Shown here: positions 11,167 to 20,465 of the stretch, in pieces
Position numbering within the stretch: the first letter of the stretch is position 1
Layout: each line of letters opens with the position of its first letter
Source: Cristatella mucedo
Lineage: Eukaryota; Bryozoa; Phylactolaemata; Cristatellidae
Direction of reading: 5' to 3'
DNA: 64,000 bases
Assembly (NCBI GenBank): GCA_009760855.2
Contig: WPIO01000122.1
Span: forward strand, 338,001 to 402,000
The notes under the pieces: generated by a model
The model's database searches: none
Told to the model about the DNA's origin: nothing
Seen by the model: only the letters and a program-made list of their open reading frames with translations
Made by a program: the position numbers and the translations under genes

Positions 11167-11739
11167 GTCAGACAAGAGCTGGGTTTGTACAACAGACAGA
11201 GCAGCAAGTCAGTCGGTAGGCCTTGCTTGCCTGTTCGCATATATTCCACATTTATTGGTTGCAATGTTTTTGTCAGCTACATGTTTATTTGCACTCCAAA
11301 GTTTGCAGTATCATAGCAGTCCTTGTCTCAAGCAATCGATGGAAAGCAGGCTTTACTTAGATGAAAGGCAAAATTACTGCTGGAAGATTTAGTAGGCAGC
11401 TACATCTTCAGCCAAACAAAAAATATGCAGCATTGCTCTTAAAAGATATATGTTCTCTGTAAGACTAGGGATTCTGGCACGTGCCTCAGTGGCTGTCTCA
11501 CAGTCTTTCGATCTCACAGATCAACTCTAGGCTTCAAATTAGTATTGGCGAAGTTGGCAAAAATAGCCAGCGCACTTCTACAGTTGTCATCTAGTATGAC
11601 TGCTTGAAAAAATAACAATGCATCTACTTATTTAGGGGTCATGTGTTAAGTGCGTTGTCACCCAACTTATGCTTGGCCTAATACTCACCCAAACCTGCAA
11701 GACCCACTATGGCTTAGCCCCCTGATAACTAGTCAGAAC

Positions 11740-11965
11740 CTTGAGGTGAATTGAATGGTTAATAGGGAGTTAGTGCAGGGCAGTAAGAAGTAATCTGACT
11801 TGGAAGCTGTGAAGCTCACGACAAATAAGCCTGGCTGCATGGTTTTGCACGATTTGTAACCGTCCGATTGCATAGGCCACGGATTAGCAAAAAGTGAGTT
11901 ACAGAAGTCCAAATGGATGTTTACAAATGCAGGAATTAACTTTGGTCTATTATCACTACCTAAGC
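11740..11965 (-). mobile_element. L2 LINE fragment
   Basis: The plus-strand text GTGCAGGGCAGTAAGAAG... GCTCACGACAAATAAGCCTG...AGAGTTACAGAAGTC-like parallels 45340-45490, the reverse-transcriptase C-terminal region of the longest L2 copy. It lies antisense to the RPTP in an intron. It is heavily mutated with no open frame. Confidence 0.65.
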
Positions 11966-12059
11966 TGACCTAAATTTTGGCAATTGCATGCAACCGAAAG
12001 TAGGAAAACTTCTAAAAAACAATTTAAACGCTTCTATTAATGACATCATTCATTAGGTC

Positions 12060-12290
12060 GCTGTGACTCGTCCTTGGTGTACTTATGCATGCTGACACCT
12101 GTGCATGCTGCCACTTACCACACTTGCCTGCTGACCCTGTGCATGTCACCTTTAACCGTGTTATTCTGGTTGCTTATTGAGCATGCTACCACTAACCATT
12201 TGATCGTGCTTCCTTTGCAGCAATAGTTAAGCACCTAAAAAGAGATTGAGTTCTCCGAGGGTGCTTTATCAAAATTATTATTATTATTAA
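12060..12290 (+). repeat. L2-family 3' end
   Basis: GACTCGTCCTTGGTGTACTT, TGCATGCTGACACC, then AGCACCTAAAAAGAGATTGA and CTTTATCAAAATTATTATT. It covers the noncoding 3' region of the LINE from just after its stop codon. Confidence 0.75.
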
Positions 12291-12649
12291 CATTTTCAGT
12301 AGTTTCAGTTCTACAAGTGCTTGCCAACCTCGGGACATCATGATTTGGATGGACAAAACTGAATCGAATGATGCAGTTCATTCAAAATCAAGATTAGTAC
12401 GAACGCAAGCGATATAAATGCACGTGCATTGATTATGATGCATGTATTGGCCGTTTTAAGGAGTCAAACGAAAAGTACTGTAGCAACTAACTTTCAATCA
12501 TAGCGCATAACTCAGTGCACACAGCATTATTGACAAAATTTCCCCACTATTTCTCTGCTAGTTAATGCTGACTTCGTAAGTGAGACACAATCTTAGCTTA
12601 TGAAACAGCCTCGTTAATATATGGGCCGAAGAGCCGTAATGATCACATC

Positions 12650-12840
12650 ATGCTTTATGGGGCTATGCATAAACTGAGTGCACTTGCCTGAGGCTCTTAT
12701 AAGGCGACAAGCGATCCTGAAAATCAGCAAGAACTTTACTGCTATGATGTCTTTGTCGGCTGGTTGTATTAAAGTTTGAAGGCTCACCTCCATGCTGTGA
12801 ATTATAAGGTCACGTTTGCGTGTACATTGCATGACTGCTT
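12650..12840 (+). repeat. Duplicated intron/exon-boundary segment, copy 1 (decayed)
   Basis: It is nearly identical to 14917-15110 from TGCTTTATGGGGCTATGCAT to CATGCTGTGAATT.TAAGGTC. Copy 2 ends in the functional acceptor and first codons of the exon at 15100. Here the matching place reads TTGCATGACTGC, with the AG lost and an in-frame TAA soon after. Confidence 0.8.
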
Positions 12841-12864
12841 GCAATAAAGGTTACAAAGGAATGC

Positions 12865-12935
12865 CTATTGCAGGATTCAAACCCATGACCATCTTATCTC
12901 CAGGGCAATGTCAGCCTATGTATGACTCCAGTTCA
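12865..12935 (-). mobile_element. tRNA-like SINE head, partial
   Basis: On the minus strand GGTCATGGGTTTGAATCCTG is a B-box-like sequence, preceded by CCTGGAGATAAGATGG. It is short and lacks a defined tail. Confidence 0.35.
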
Positions 12936-13387
12936 GATTTGAGATGTATGAATACTAGAAGTGAATGCTTGCTAATCCGAACAGGACTGTCCCAACTTTA
13001 CGACAAACATTGGTGGTACTGTTGACAAATAATGCTGTATTTGCTCTTATTGAGAGCAGCAATGCGATGGTCTCGTGTGGCTATTGCAGGATTGACTAAT
13101 TGCACAAGACAATCCGGACTGCAAGCAATCGACCAAGGATTTAATGCCATCTATTATGACGTATGTGCTGCCACCTCGTCAACTTTCAAGCGTAGCTACA
13201 TAGTTCCTTCCATCGATGAGGTGGCTGCATGTTGTTTCTGTCGTTCATGCTACTTCCATGTGCCCACAGCTGCAATCGTGCAGCCAAACCTTGATTGCAT
13301 GACTTGGTTTGCAATAGGCCGTGTATTTTTTTATCACGTCACTTTTTTCGAGATCAGGTGTGCTATAGTGTTATGGTTTTTGTCTAG

Positions 13388-13519
13388 GGGTGCTATTCCG
13401 AGAGAGCTTTTATTTCCATCGAGTTGCCGCAACCTGATAAAGTGATTGAATTTTGGACAGCCGTCTACGAAAGCAATGCCGGCTGCATTATAGTGCTTGA
13501 GGATTTTCGGTCTGATGGG
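13388..13519 (+). CDS. RPTP (left gene), D2 exon (GCY..AFI..DFW region)
   Basis: This exon has 44 codons and phase 0 to 0, between ttttgtctag and a GTGAGG donor. It starts GCYSERAFISIELPQP and continues VIEFWTAVYESNAGCIIVL. These match the PTP motifs GYxxxxAFIATQGPL and DFWRMVWExxxxxIVML. The paralogous exon at 62175-62306 has exactly the same length, phases and GCY start. The substrate-loop residues are altered (IELPQ for ATQGP), fitting a non-catalytic domain. Confidence 0.85.
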
Positions 13520-15099
13520 GTGAGGATGAAGTTATTTTTTATTTTCTGCTAATTCTCGTTGCAGAATCGTATGAGCTGTGAAGTGTGTCTGGATTATGTT
13601 TTTACTGCATGGAATGGAACTATCCGGTCTGTTCCAGATTAGATATAAACTGTTGTAAACATGCCCAACGATGTAATGAAATCCTGAACTGCTGCTCACT
13701 CCCCAAATTTTGATAATGGCTAAATACGGCATCACATGGGCTGTGGTTGATTAAATCATTGAACATTTCAGTTTTGCATTACAATGGTGTCCTGTGTGTG
13801 CTTTGACCTAGTTATAAGCCTACCTAGCGAGTGAACCTTGGCTGCTGTCGAGCAGGGACTCGATACCACGTACAAGTTAGTAAAGTGCTCTAATCTTACT
13901 TTCGGTTTCTAACTGATTTGATCTAGTCAGAAGTGAAGCTTTGGCTGAGCTTTGATAGCACAAAATACCTGGGCTTTTTTCGGGAGCCTCCTCCTGTTCC
14001 AGAGTTTGTCAAATGCAACTTTTTGGTCAAGTTTAAGTAGAGTAGCACTGACCATTTTCATGTTTGTATCTTGTTTGATCACCTTGTCTGCTAGAATTGT
14101 GCTTATATTCTGGTAGCTTTTGTTCATTATTCCCGAATCATTGCTGGGAAAACTCGTCGATCAATTAGTGAGGTAAAGTGGCAAGTTTGTAGGAAAATCA
14201 GCCTACAACCATGAAACATTTCAAAAGACTATAACTTCCCTTTAGAGGGTGAACCCATGATCCACTAACGTAGCTAACAAGCCCAACATAATGGTGCTAA
14301 GCTTTGAATTATGGTTTTTCTAGGAATATCAATTTTGGACGAAAAAAAGTGAATTTCAAAATTATATTAAATTAATCTCCTTATAATGTGCTACCAATCT
14401 AATTGTCTAAAATAGATCTATCTTCAAGATAGAAAACTAAAAATTAAGTCCATCTATCAAACGTACTGTCATCGTAACTATTTATAAAGTTATAAAAACT
14501 ATGTGTTATTCGCCACTGGAAGAATCAGTCAGTTTTTACGTGTGCATGTCTGTCGATTACCAAAGGCAGGTGCAGCAAGGCTCGTTCAAAGTTAACTGCA
14601 AGATTGCAAGTCGCAGATGCACGTTCCAAATAGCCAATGATCTCCCGTCCTTCTTTTGACTTGACAAAATATTATTTTACTTTCTTAGTAGTGAAATAAA
14701 TGTAACTTGGGTCAATTGACCATGAATTTGGTAACTTAGATGGACTTCCTAACTAAAAACTGTGATCATTAAAATGATTTATTATTGTATCATTTCACCC
14801 TTATCTCTTGGCCTCAATTATGGTTGCACACAAGTGAGCAAGCACTTATTACTTGGTGTGCATGTAAATATCGTGGAGGTGTACAGGTGCCTGCCTGAGC
14901 AGCAGATGTCGTTTTGATGCTTTATGGGGCTATGCATAGACTGATAGCACTTGCCTGAAGCTCTTATAAGGCGACAAACGATCCTGAAAATCAGCAAGTA
15001 CTTTACTGCTATGAGGTCTTTGTCGGCTGGTTGTATTAAAGCTTGAAGGCTCACCTCCATGCTGTGAATTCTAAGGTCACGTTTGCATGTACATTTCAG
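13520..15099 (+). other. Intron of left RPTP
   Basis: It holds a partial SINE-like piece (about 13815-13900, minus strand, B box GGTATCGAGTCCCTGC) and copy 2 of the duplicated segment. The rest is AT-rich with nothing named. Confidence 0.6.
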
Positions 15100-15110
15100 G
15101 ACTGCAGCCA
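14917..15110 (+). repeat. Duplicated intron/exon-boundary segment, copy 2 (functional acceptor)
   Basis: Its sequence matches 12650-12840 with only scattered differences. It runs into the acceptor CATTTCAG and the exon start GACTGC of the D2 exon at 15100. The duplication spacing is about 2.27 kb in direct orientation. Confidence 0.8.
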
Positions 15111-15249
15111 ACACTGGCCGGACTGTGGCTCATCTATGACTACTGGATCGTATCTTGTGACTAATAAAAGCCTTGGAGCTAAGAACGAAATGCTGTTGCA
15201 ACGGCTGAATCTTACTATCGAGCTGGCGAAAAAACGCCCCGGTGCTGAT
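15100..15249 (+). CDS. RPTP (left gene), D2 exon with C..HWP motif
   Basis: The exon has 50 codons, phase 0 to 0. Acceptor gtacatttcag is followed by DCSQHWPDCG, the D2 form of KCxQYWP, then TTGSYLVTNKSLG and a charged stretch ending KKRPGAD before a GTACGC donor. I prefer this donor over a later GT near 15298. It leaves an 88-bp intron, close to the 91-bp intron of the paralogue, and an exon length (150) close to the paralogue's 153. The upstream intron end lies in a roughly 190-bp segment that is duplicated at about 12.65 kb. Confidence 0.82.
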
Positions 15250-15337
15250 GTACGCAGTTGTAGCTACTACAAACGTCTAAATGGCTGGCATCTGTCTGTT
15301 TAATTTTTTTTGGGTGTCACATGCTTTTCTGATTTAG

Positions 15338-15490
15338 CGGAACCCCGTGCCAGTGGAGCTTTTTTTGCTGAATGTGTCAGGCTGGTCCTCGAATGGTGCT
15401 GACGACATTGAGACATGTGCGAGCTTTGCAAGAGAGCTGTCCACAGTCTGTAAAGAAATGTCGAAGAAGCCGGTGATAGTTCAGTGCAGG
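15338..15490 (+). CDS. RPTP (left gene), D2 exon with degenerate WPD loop; apparent +1 frameshift
   Basis: After gatttag the exon reads RNPVPVELFLLNVSGWSSNG and later KKPVIV, then should read QC plus AG at the GTAAAG donor. GWSSNG occupies the WPD position, so the general acid is lost. The paralogous exon at 61149-61300 is 152 bp and ends PVIVQC+AG. This one is 153 bp, because a TTT run at 15480-15482 has one T too many. As written, the frame would reach a TAG about ten codons into the next exon. It could be a real null mutation or a homopolymer error in the assembly. Confidence 0.82.
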
Positions 15491-17167
15491 TAAAGCCATT
15501 TATCTAGCTGAGTGATTAGAGCTTTCCACACAGCTGCTTTTGCATCTAGATACGAATGCAGGATGTAGCTGTGGGCTGATTTAAGTAGCACTACAAGTTG
15601 ACTGCATTAGTACCACTTCGGTGGGGGCACAGATCAAACTGGATTGCAGTTATCCTATTTTATGACTGCCAATGGTTAGGTAACTGGGCTTTTACGAGCT
15701 ACTTTACTGCAACTGTAAGCAGGCTCATTCAAGTGACTGCTCACCCGGTCAGCTTCTATAAAAAAAAACAGGCAGCAATAGTTACTGGTTATTTGCATTG
15801 TGTCATTGTAATACTTTATGGAAGTGCTCTTCATAGTCAGTGTTGAGCTTCAAACCAAGTGTATTTTTTCAATTCAGCTACCTGAAGAGCACAATGTACT
15901 AACATTTCAGCAGATAGATCTCCCCCGTGATAAATCTGAGACCTTGGTAAATTCAGACGGACAGTCACTTGTGTGATATTACATATTCTCACGTAATTAG
16001 TATCTTGCCTGCTTGTACTGATCCATGCATGTTGCTATCCAATGTCTCGTTACAAGTCATTTAACTCTCCGGTGTACTTATGCAAATATATTGTATATGT
16101 ATGCTGACAAGCTTTCATGATTTCTACTACTCAAGTGTATGATTATGAACGGTAACCTGGTGCCAAATAGCTAGTCGAGCATGGGGTTTCTGGTATTACT
16201 CTTGATCGCTGGTGCTGCTATCAGAGTGTGGTATAGCTAAACTAACAGGTAAAAACAGAGATGTCAGCACACACGTACGCGCCAGCTCAACAGGCACTGT
16301 GAAGGATCCGTTTGCATGTGTACTCGCACACATAGGCACGCCCACTAAGAAACTAGTTTTAGGCTGAGCCGGTAGGATGATTGTTACGTTGTTAGGAAAG
16401 TGGCTAGCTGCAGGTCAGTGACGATGTGTTCTGCTATCCATCCAAATTAACCATCACATTTTACCCCATAGCAGTGTGTGTTGTGCTTATTTCGAAAGTA
16501 ACTGTTAGTTTGCTGTTCCTTATGTGAAACCGGATACAATTTTAGTACTGGCAGCCCCAGTACCTCTGGAAAGTCCTATGCTGCCTCTTAGACTGGCAAT
16601 CGGAAATTTATATAAACCCATATTTAAGAATGGTTGCTCTGTTTTAAAAATGTATAGCTACAAGTATTAGCTTGGTATTCGTATTTTATTTGTAGCTACA
16701 ATTTAATCTCGAGGTTGAGGACTCTCGCGTAATCGCACGCTCCATTAGCATAATTAGGTACCGGTTTAGCTCGTGAAGGGCCTGGACGCGATCAACATAT
16801 TACCTCTGCTTGCATGATTGAGGACTGCCTATTCTTCCAAAGATGAGTTGTACTAGCTAAGAATATATTGGCTTGCCATTTAGTAACTCGTGATCATATT
16901 CTTGTGTACCTGTTTTATTGCACGATGCAGTCGAATGTGAGGATTAATGGCCATGCTTTTTTCTGTCGGCCGGCATGGTTATGATTGTGTGGGTCACATT
17001 GCTCTTTTCTATCCATTGGACTCTCTCGTGCCTGGTGGTGACTGCCATAGCAGTCGGTGTCATTGCATGTGGAATTGATGCTGTTTTCTGGCTTAGCCAC
17101 TCGTTACTGCTTTAGCAATGTCTGCTGAACTGAACCTCCTTGTAACACCACGGCTCTTCACTTGCAG
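15491..17167 (+). other. Intron of left RPTP
   Basis: This 1.7-kb intron interrupts the Arg codon of the D2 loop; the paralogue's matching intron is only 248 bp. I recognise no repeat or exon in it. Confidence 0.65.
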
Positions 17168-17303
17168 GGAAGGTTCGAGCCACTGCGGCTTGTTCATTAG
17201 CACCGTGAATGCACTGCACAGGCTCATGGAAACCGGTCAAGTGCAGGTTTTCCATTCAATCGACCTGGTTCGTGCGAGTCAACCTCACTTCATGCCTAGC
17301 CAG
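17168..17303 (+). CDS. RPTP (left gene), D2 pseudo-active-site exon
   Basis: Acceptor cttcacttgcag, donor GTGCGT, 136 bp, entering in phase 2 and leaving in phase 0, the same as the D1 catalytic exon. With the preceding QC it gives QCREGSSHCGLF, where D1 has HCSAGVGRTG. The Cys is kept, but the invariant Arg of CX5R is His, so no phosphate binding is expected. It continues STVNALHRLMETGQVQVFHS and ends near FMPSQ. By my count about 30 of 46 residues match the paralogue exon at 60765-60900. The final exon, expected to start near xQYxFCY, was not identified. Confidence 0.93.
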
Positions 17304-17649
17304 GTGCGTCACATGGCCGAACTGCCTTTAGGCTTTGCGTTATTGCTGCCTGGGGCTGCAGCACAAAAGGTTCTTGCCAGTGCCGAAAGCATGATGTCGA
17401 AGTGCGGTTAAGCGAACGTGAGCGCGAACGATGTGCTGTTCTTTGGAGTTTTCACTCGCTAAGCGTGTTTGCATTCATATTTATACCAAGTTCGACCTGC
17501 CACTCAAGGCCGGTTGTGTCAAAAAAATCCAATCCTCTAAGATCAAACGCTCCAGTGGCATGTGACTTTATTCCCTTCAGATGTCTCATGTGGTTTTTAG
17601 GTAGGCCAGAAATGTTTATTGTATCCTGTCGAGCTACAAAATATTCTCA

Positions 17650-17713
<64 letters not shown>

Positions 17714-17870
17714 CATCTCCCTCTCTCTCTCTTACTCTCTGTGTTCCAAGTATAGCATTGTAGCTGTACACCAAACTTGGTATAAACCAGCATACTTTGG
17801 TAGGAATTATGAATAGTTTAATAACAATAATAATACATTTGACATAGCACTACCTCAATTGCTCTCCTGA
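17304..17870 (+). repeat. 3' flank of left RPTP with (CT)n microsatellite
   Basis: A CT run at about 17656-17735 dominates. The last PTP exon should lie in or after this stretch, but I could not identify it. Open frames through the CT run are only Ser/Leu simple sequence. The right-hand paralogue also has a CT run on its sense strand, about 650 bp after its last recognised exon. Confidence 0.7.
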
Positions 17871-18060
17871 CTCTGCTATGCTTCTCGCTTTTTCTCTTTA
17901 TTGCATGAGATTAAGTTTGTTGGCTACCGAATGCATACCAAAAACCGCGTAGGCTGTGAGTGGGCTGTAAAAAACTCTCCTGCGTAACACCGACATGGTC
18001 TTTATGGTTTTGTGAAGTTACAAACAGAGATGCAGCCATTAAAGACATAGCGCCCTCTAA
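17870..18060 (+). repeat. Block shared with 52065-52245
   Basis: Both places share GAGATYAAG.YTGKTGGCTR, GTGAG...AAAAACTCTCC and CAGACGGGGATG/CAGAGATGCAGCC in the same order and orientation. It is noncoding and may be a dispersed repeat or a copy of the RPTP 3' flank. Confidence 0.5.
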
Positions 18061-20080
18061 GAATCAATTTCTTTCTACTGCACTTTGTATCTGCTGCGAA
18101 GGAAGCATTGATCGAATGGTTAGTGGTAGCTTGCTGAATAAACAACTAGAATAACATGGTTATGGTGACATAAACTGGGTCAGCATGCAAGTACGGTTAG
18201 CGTTTTAAGTATGAATGATCCGTATTTAAGGAGCAACATTAATTGCTTAATGGCGTTTATTTTGTATCTGCCGTTGTAGGCACAGTACAGTTTTATCTAC
18301 AAAGTACTGCTTTACTTCTGTGACAGTATGAGCATTTATGCCAACACTTGATTGTAACGCTTTTTTGAACCAATTTCTTTGCAATCATTATGAGTCGTTA
18401 CAAAGTTGCTTCAGCTTCTGCCTGAATGAAGGTAATAGTGAAGAAGCGATACGGCGATCTTGAATACATGTATACTAACCCTCACTTGAGAGCCCAAGTA
18501 TCAAAATGCCTTCCTTGTTTCTAAATTTTGATTTTCTTTGTTTGATTCTGCCTGCATCTAAATGATTCTCATCCTAATTGCTTTGACTATGGTGACTCAA
18601 GTTACGAAGCTGCTTTCAGGACGCAAGCACATGTAAACTGCGGCAAACAAACTTGTGAGTCTCATAACTACACCAAAATATCTGCCTGTTGAGTGGTTTT
18701 ACCTGATAAGCAAGTTTCGCACTCTATTGTGGCGTCTGTTAGGACTGCAATACGTTTTTCAATGTTCATATTATACACAATGATATCTCACTTATCCTGC
18801 TATAGTACATGCCAACCATTATTATCCCAAATGGCTTCAAGTGTGCAGACCCATTGGTTACTTAAGCTCTACATTTGTTTGTTTCAGCACCGATTATGTC
18901 TTGCCGTTACCCACACTAGTCCCTGCTAGAACTGCAAATGTTGATATGCCTGGGCTGGTCTTTCAGTGCCAATCTTCATGTCCTAATAAAACTGGTCAAG
19001 TATGGTATGTCAAATTATTTTGTAGGTTTGATACTAATGAGCTTCAATGCAAGCAATGGATTTCTTTAGGCTGCCTAGTGGTTTTTGCCGTGTCATTATT
19101 AATTTTTTAGACATCAGATTCGGAAAGAAAGCCTTCTGCGAGAGAGCTTTTACTCAACCCACTTGCCACCAATTATAGCTTGTCAAGCCGTGTGGGCGCC
19201 TGTACAAAGGTTTGCTGGTGCAATCGGACGGAGCTATCAAAATCGATTACACATTGAGCTTTGGCGAGATAAAATGATTTATGACTATTTAAAATTGGCA
19301 CACAAAAAACTTGTGTGCATTGCCTTAAGCCTTTTTTGCAGTAAATTGATAGAAACGCTAGCTAAATAGGGGGAAACATCCTTCTTCGGCATCAATGCTT
19401 GTTACTAGGTTCCAGCAACAGCCTGTTGGGCGAAACGTCATTGATCATCCAAATGAAAACTACAGGAAACTAACAGATGCTGACTTTTTAGCCGAGCATT
19501 ACGCAGCACAAAACTTTCAAATTTTCGGTCAATAATAAATTTGACAATAATTACATGTCACTCATTGAGCTCCATAAAAGAATTTCCCATTCATCCAAGC
19601 TCCTAACTACATCCGGCAGAGAATTGTACTCCCGAGGATTAGTGCCGTGCTTGTTATTTACCGTGGCAGGGCAAAATCAGTTGCATGAAGATATTAACTG
19701 TCCTCTTTAAGTATATGTGGTGGCTCTGTGACTTGCACTGAATCGAGCATGGGTAGCAACTCAGCCCATCCTTGAATCGAAAAAATAAATAAGTTATCTG
19801 GGGTGTAGGGATAGCTGAAGGGTGAGTCTCTAGCTGAGATTTTAATAACTCAAGGTAATTGCATGTAGCGATCCTACTTTTGAAACAAGCGTAATTTTTT
19901 TGTGCACATGTGCAAAATGGCAAAAATGACAAAATAACCATTTGAGAGGAAATAGTGCTGCGAAGAGTACACCAAAGGAGGTATGAGGCGGGAGCGAGGC
20001 GACCCGCGAGCGAGGCGACCCGCGAGCGTTAGTTAGTTGTTTAGTTGGTTAGTTACTTAGTTAGCTGGTTAGGGGTAAGA
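18060..20080. other. Unassigned intergenic sequence
   Basis: Two kilobases of AT-rich DNA without a recognised gene. At 19985-20028 a 16-bp unit containing GCGAGCGAGGCGACCC is repeated about twice. It is followed to about 20070 by an irregular TTAG-rich run. Confidence 0.6.
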
Positions 20081-20465
20081 TACACAAAAGTCAGCATACA
20101 AGTCTGGTTTTTGTCAGCGTGTAACAGTGTCAGCACGCATAAACTCATAAAGGACGAATCACCGGTACCCACGAAATGCAGTCATAAATAGGTCCGTATT
20201 TAATTCATTTTTAATTTCGATCAAGTCAGGGAATGTCCTGACGGCAGTCGGGAGTGAGTTCCGGGCTCTTGGAGCAATCGAACTGAAGGCGTGGTCTCTA
20301 AAGGATTTGAGGTTCATATGAGGTGTAGGTGAACAGTTGGATTCAGTAAAGCGGGTGGTGAAGAAAGTGAGTGAAAAAAGCAGGGCAGTAAGAAAGTGGC
20401 AGTGAGGTGATAAAGCCTCTGGTTCGTTTCCTATAACCGTTAAATAATCCCTAATCAATTTCATC
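20080..20465 (-). mobile_element. L2 LINE 3' fragment
   Basis: The minus strand encodes LKSFRDHAFSSIAPRARNSL and, later, a LNTDLFMTAFRGYR end. This matches the C-terminal region of the L2 protein (KSFGDRAFSSYA..WNSLP...KTHLFRTAF). The noncoding end with GATTCGTCCTTTATGAG follows. The copy is old and frameshifted. Confidence 0.75.

Larger units (their letters stand above)
11167..13387 (+). other. Intron of left RPTP
   Basis: It contains an L2 fragment on the minus strand, an L2 end on the plus strand, one copy of a roughly 190-bp duplicated segment (12650-12840) and a SINE-like piece near 12865. Confidence 0.5.

Noticed and set aside
15250-15337. Longer exon ending at 15297 with a 40-bp intron
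   Set aside because: Possible, but the GTACGC donor at 15250 gives lengths matching the paralogue.
17606-17655. Final D2 exon before the CT run
   Set aside because: A short reading after gtaggccag is open, but the equivalent place in the right gene meets a stop and no QYxFCY motif is visible.
17619-17816. Ser-Leu repeat protein
   Set aside because: Translation of the CT microsatellite only. The same applies to frames at 50212-50502 and 59940-60167.
20028-20070. Interstitial telomere array
   Set aside because: The TTAG-rich run is irregular and does not repeat a single TTAGGG or TTAGG unit.
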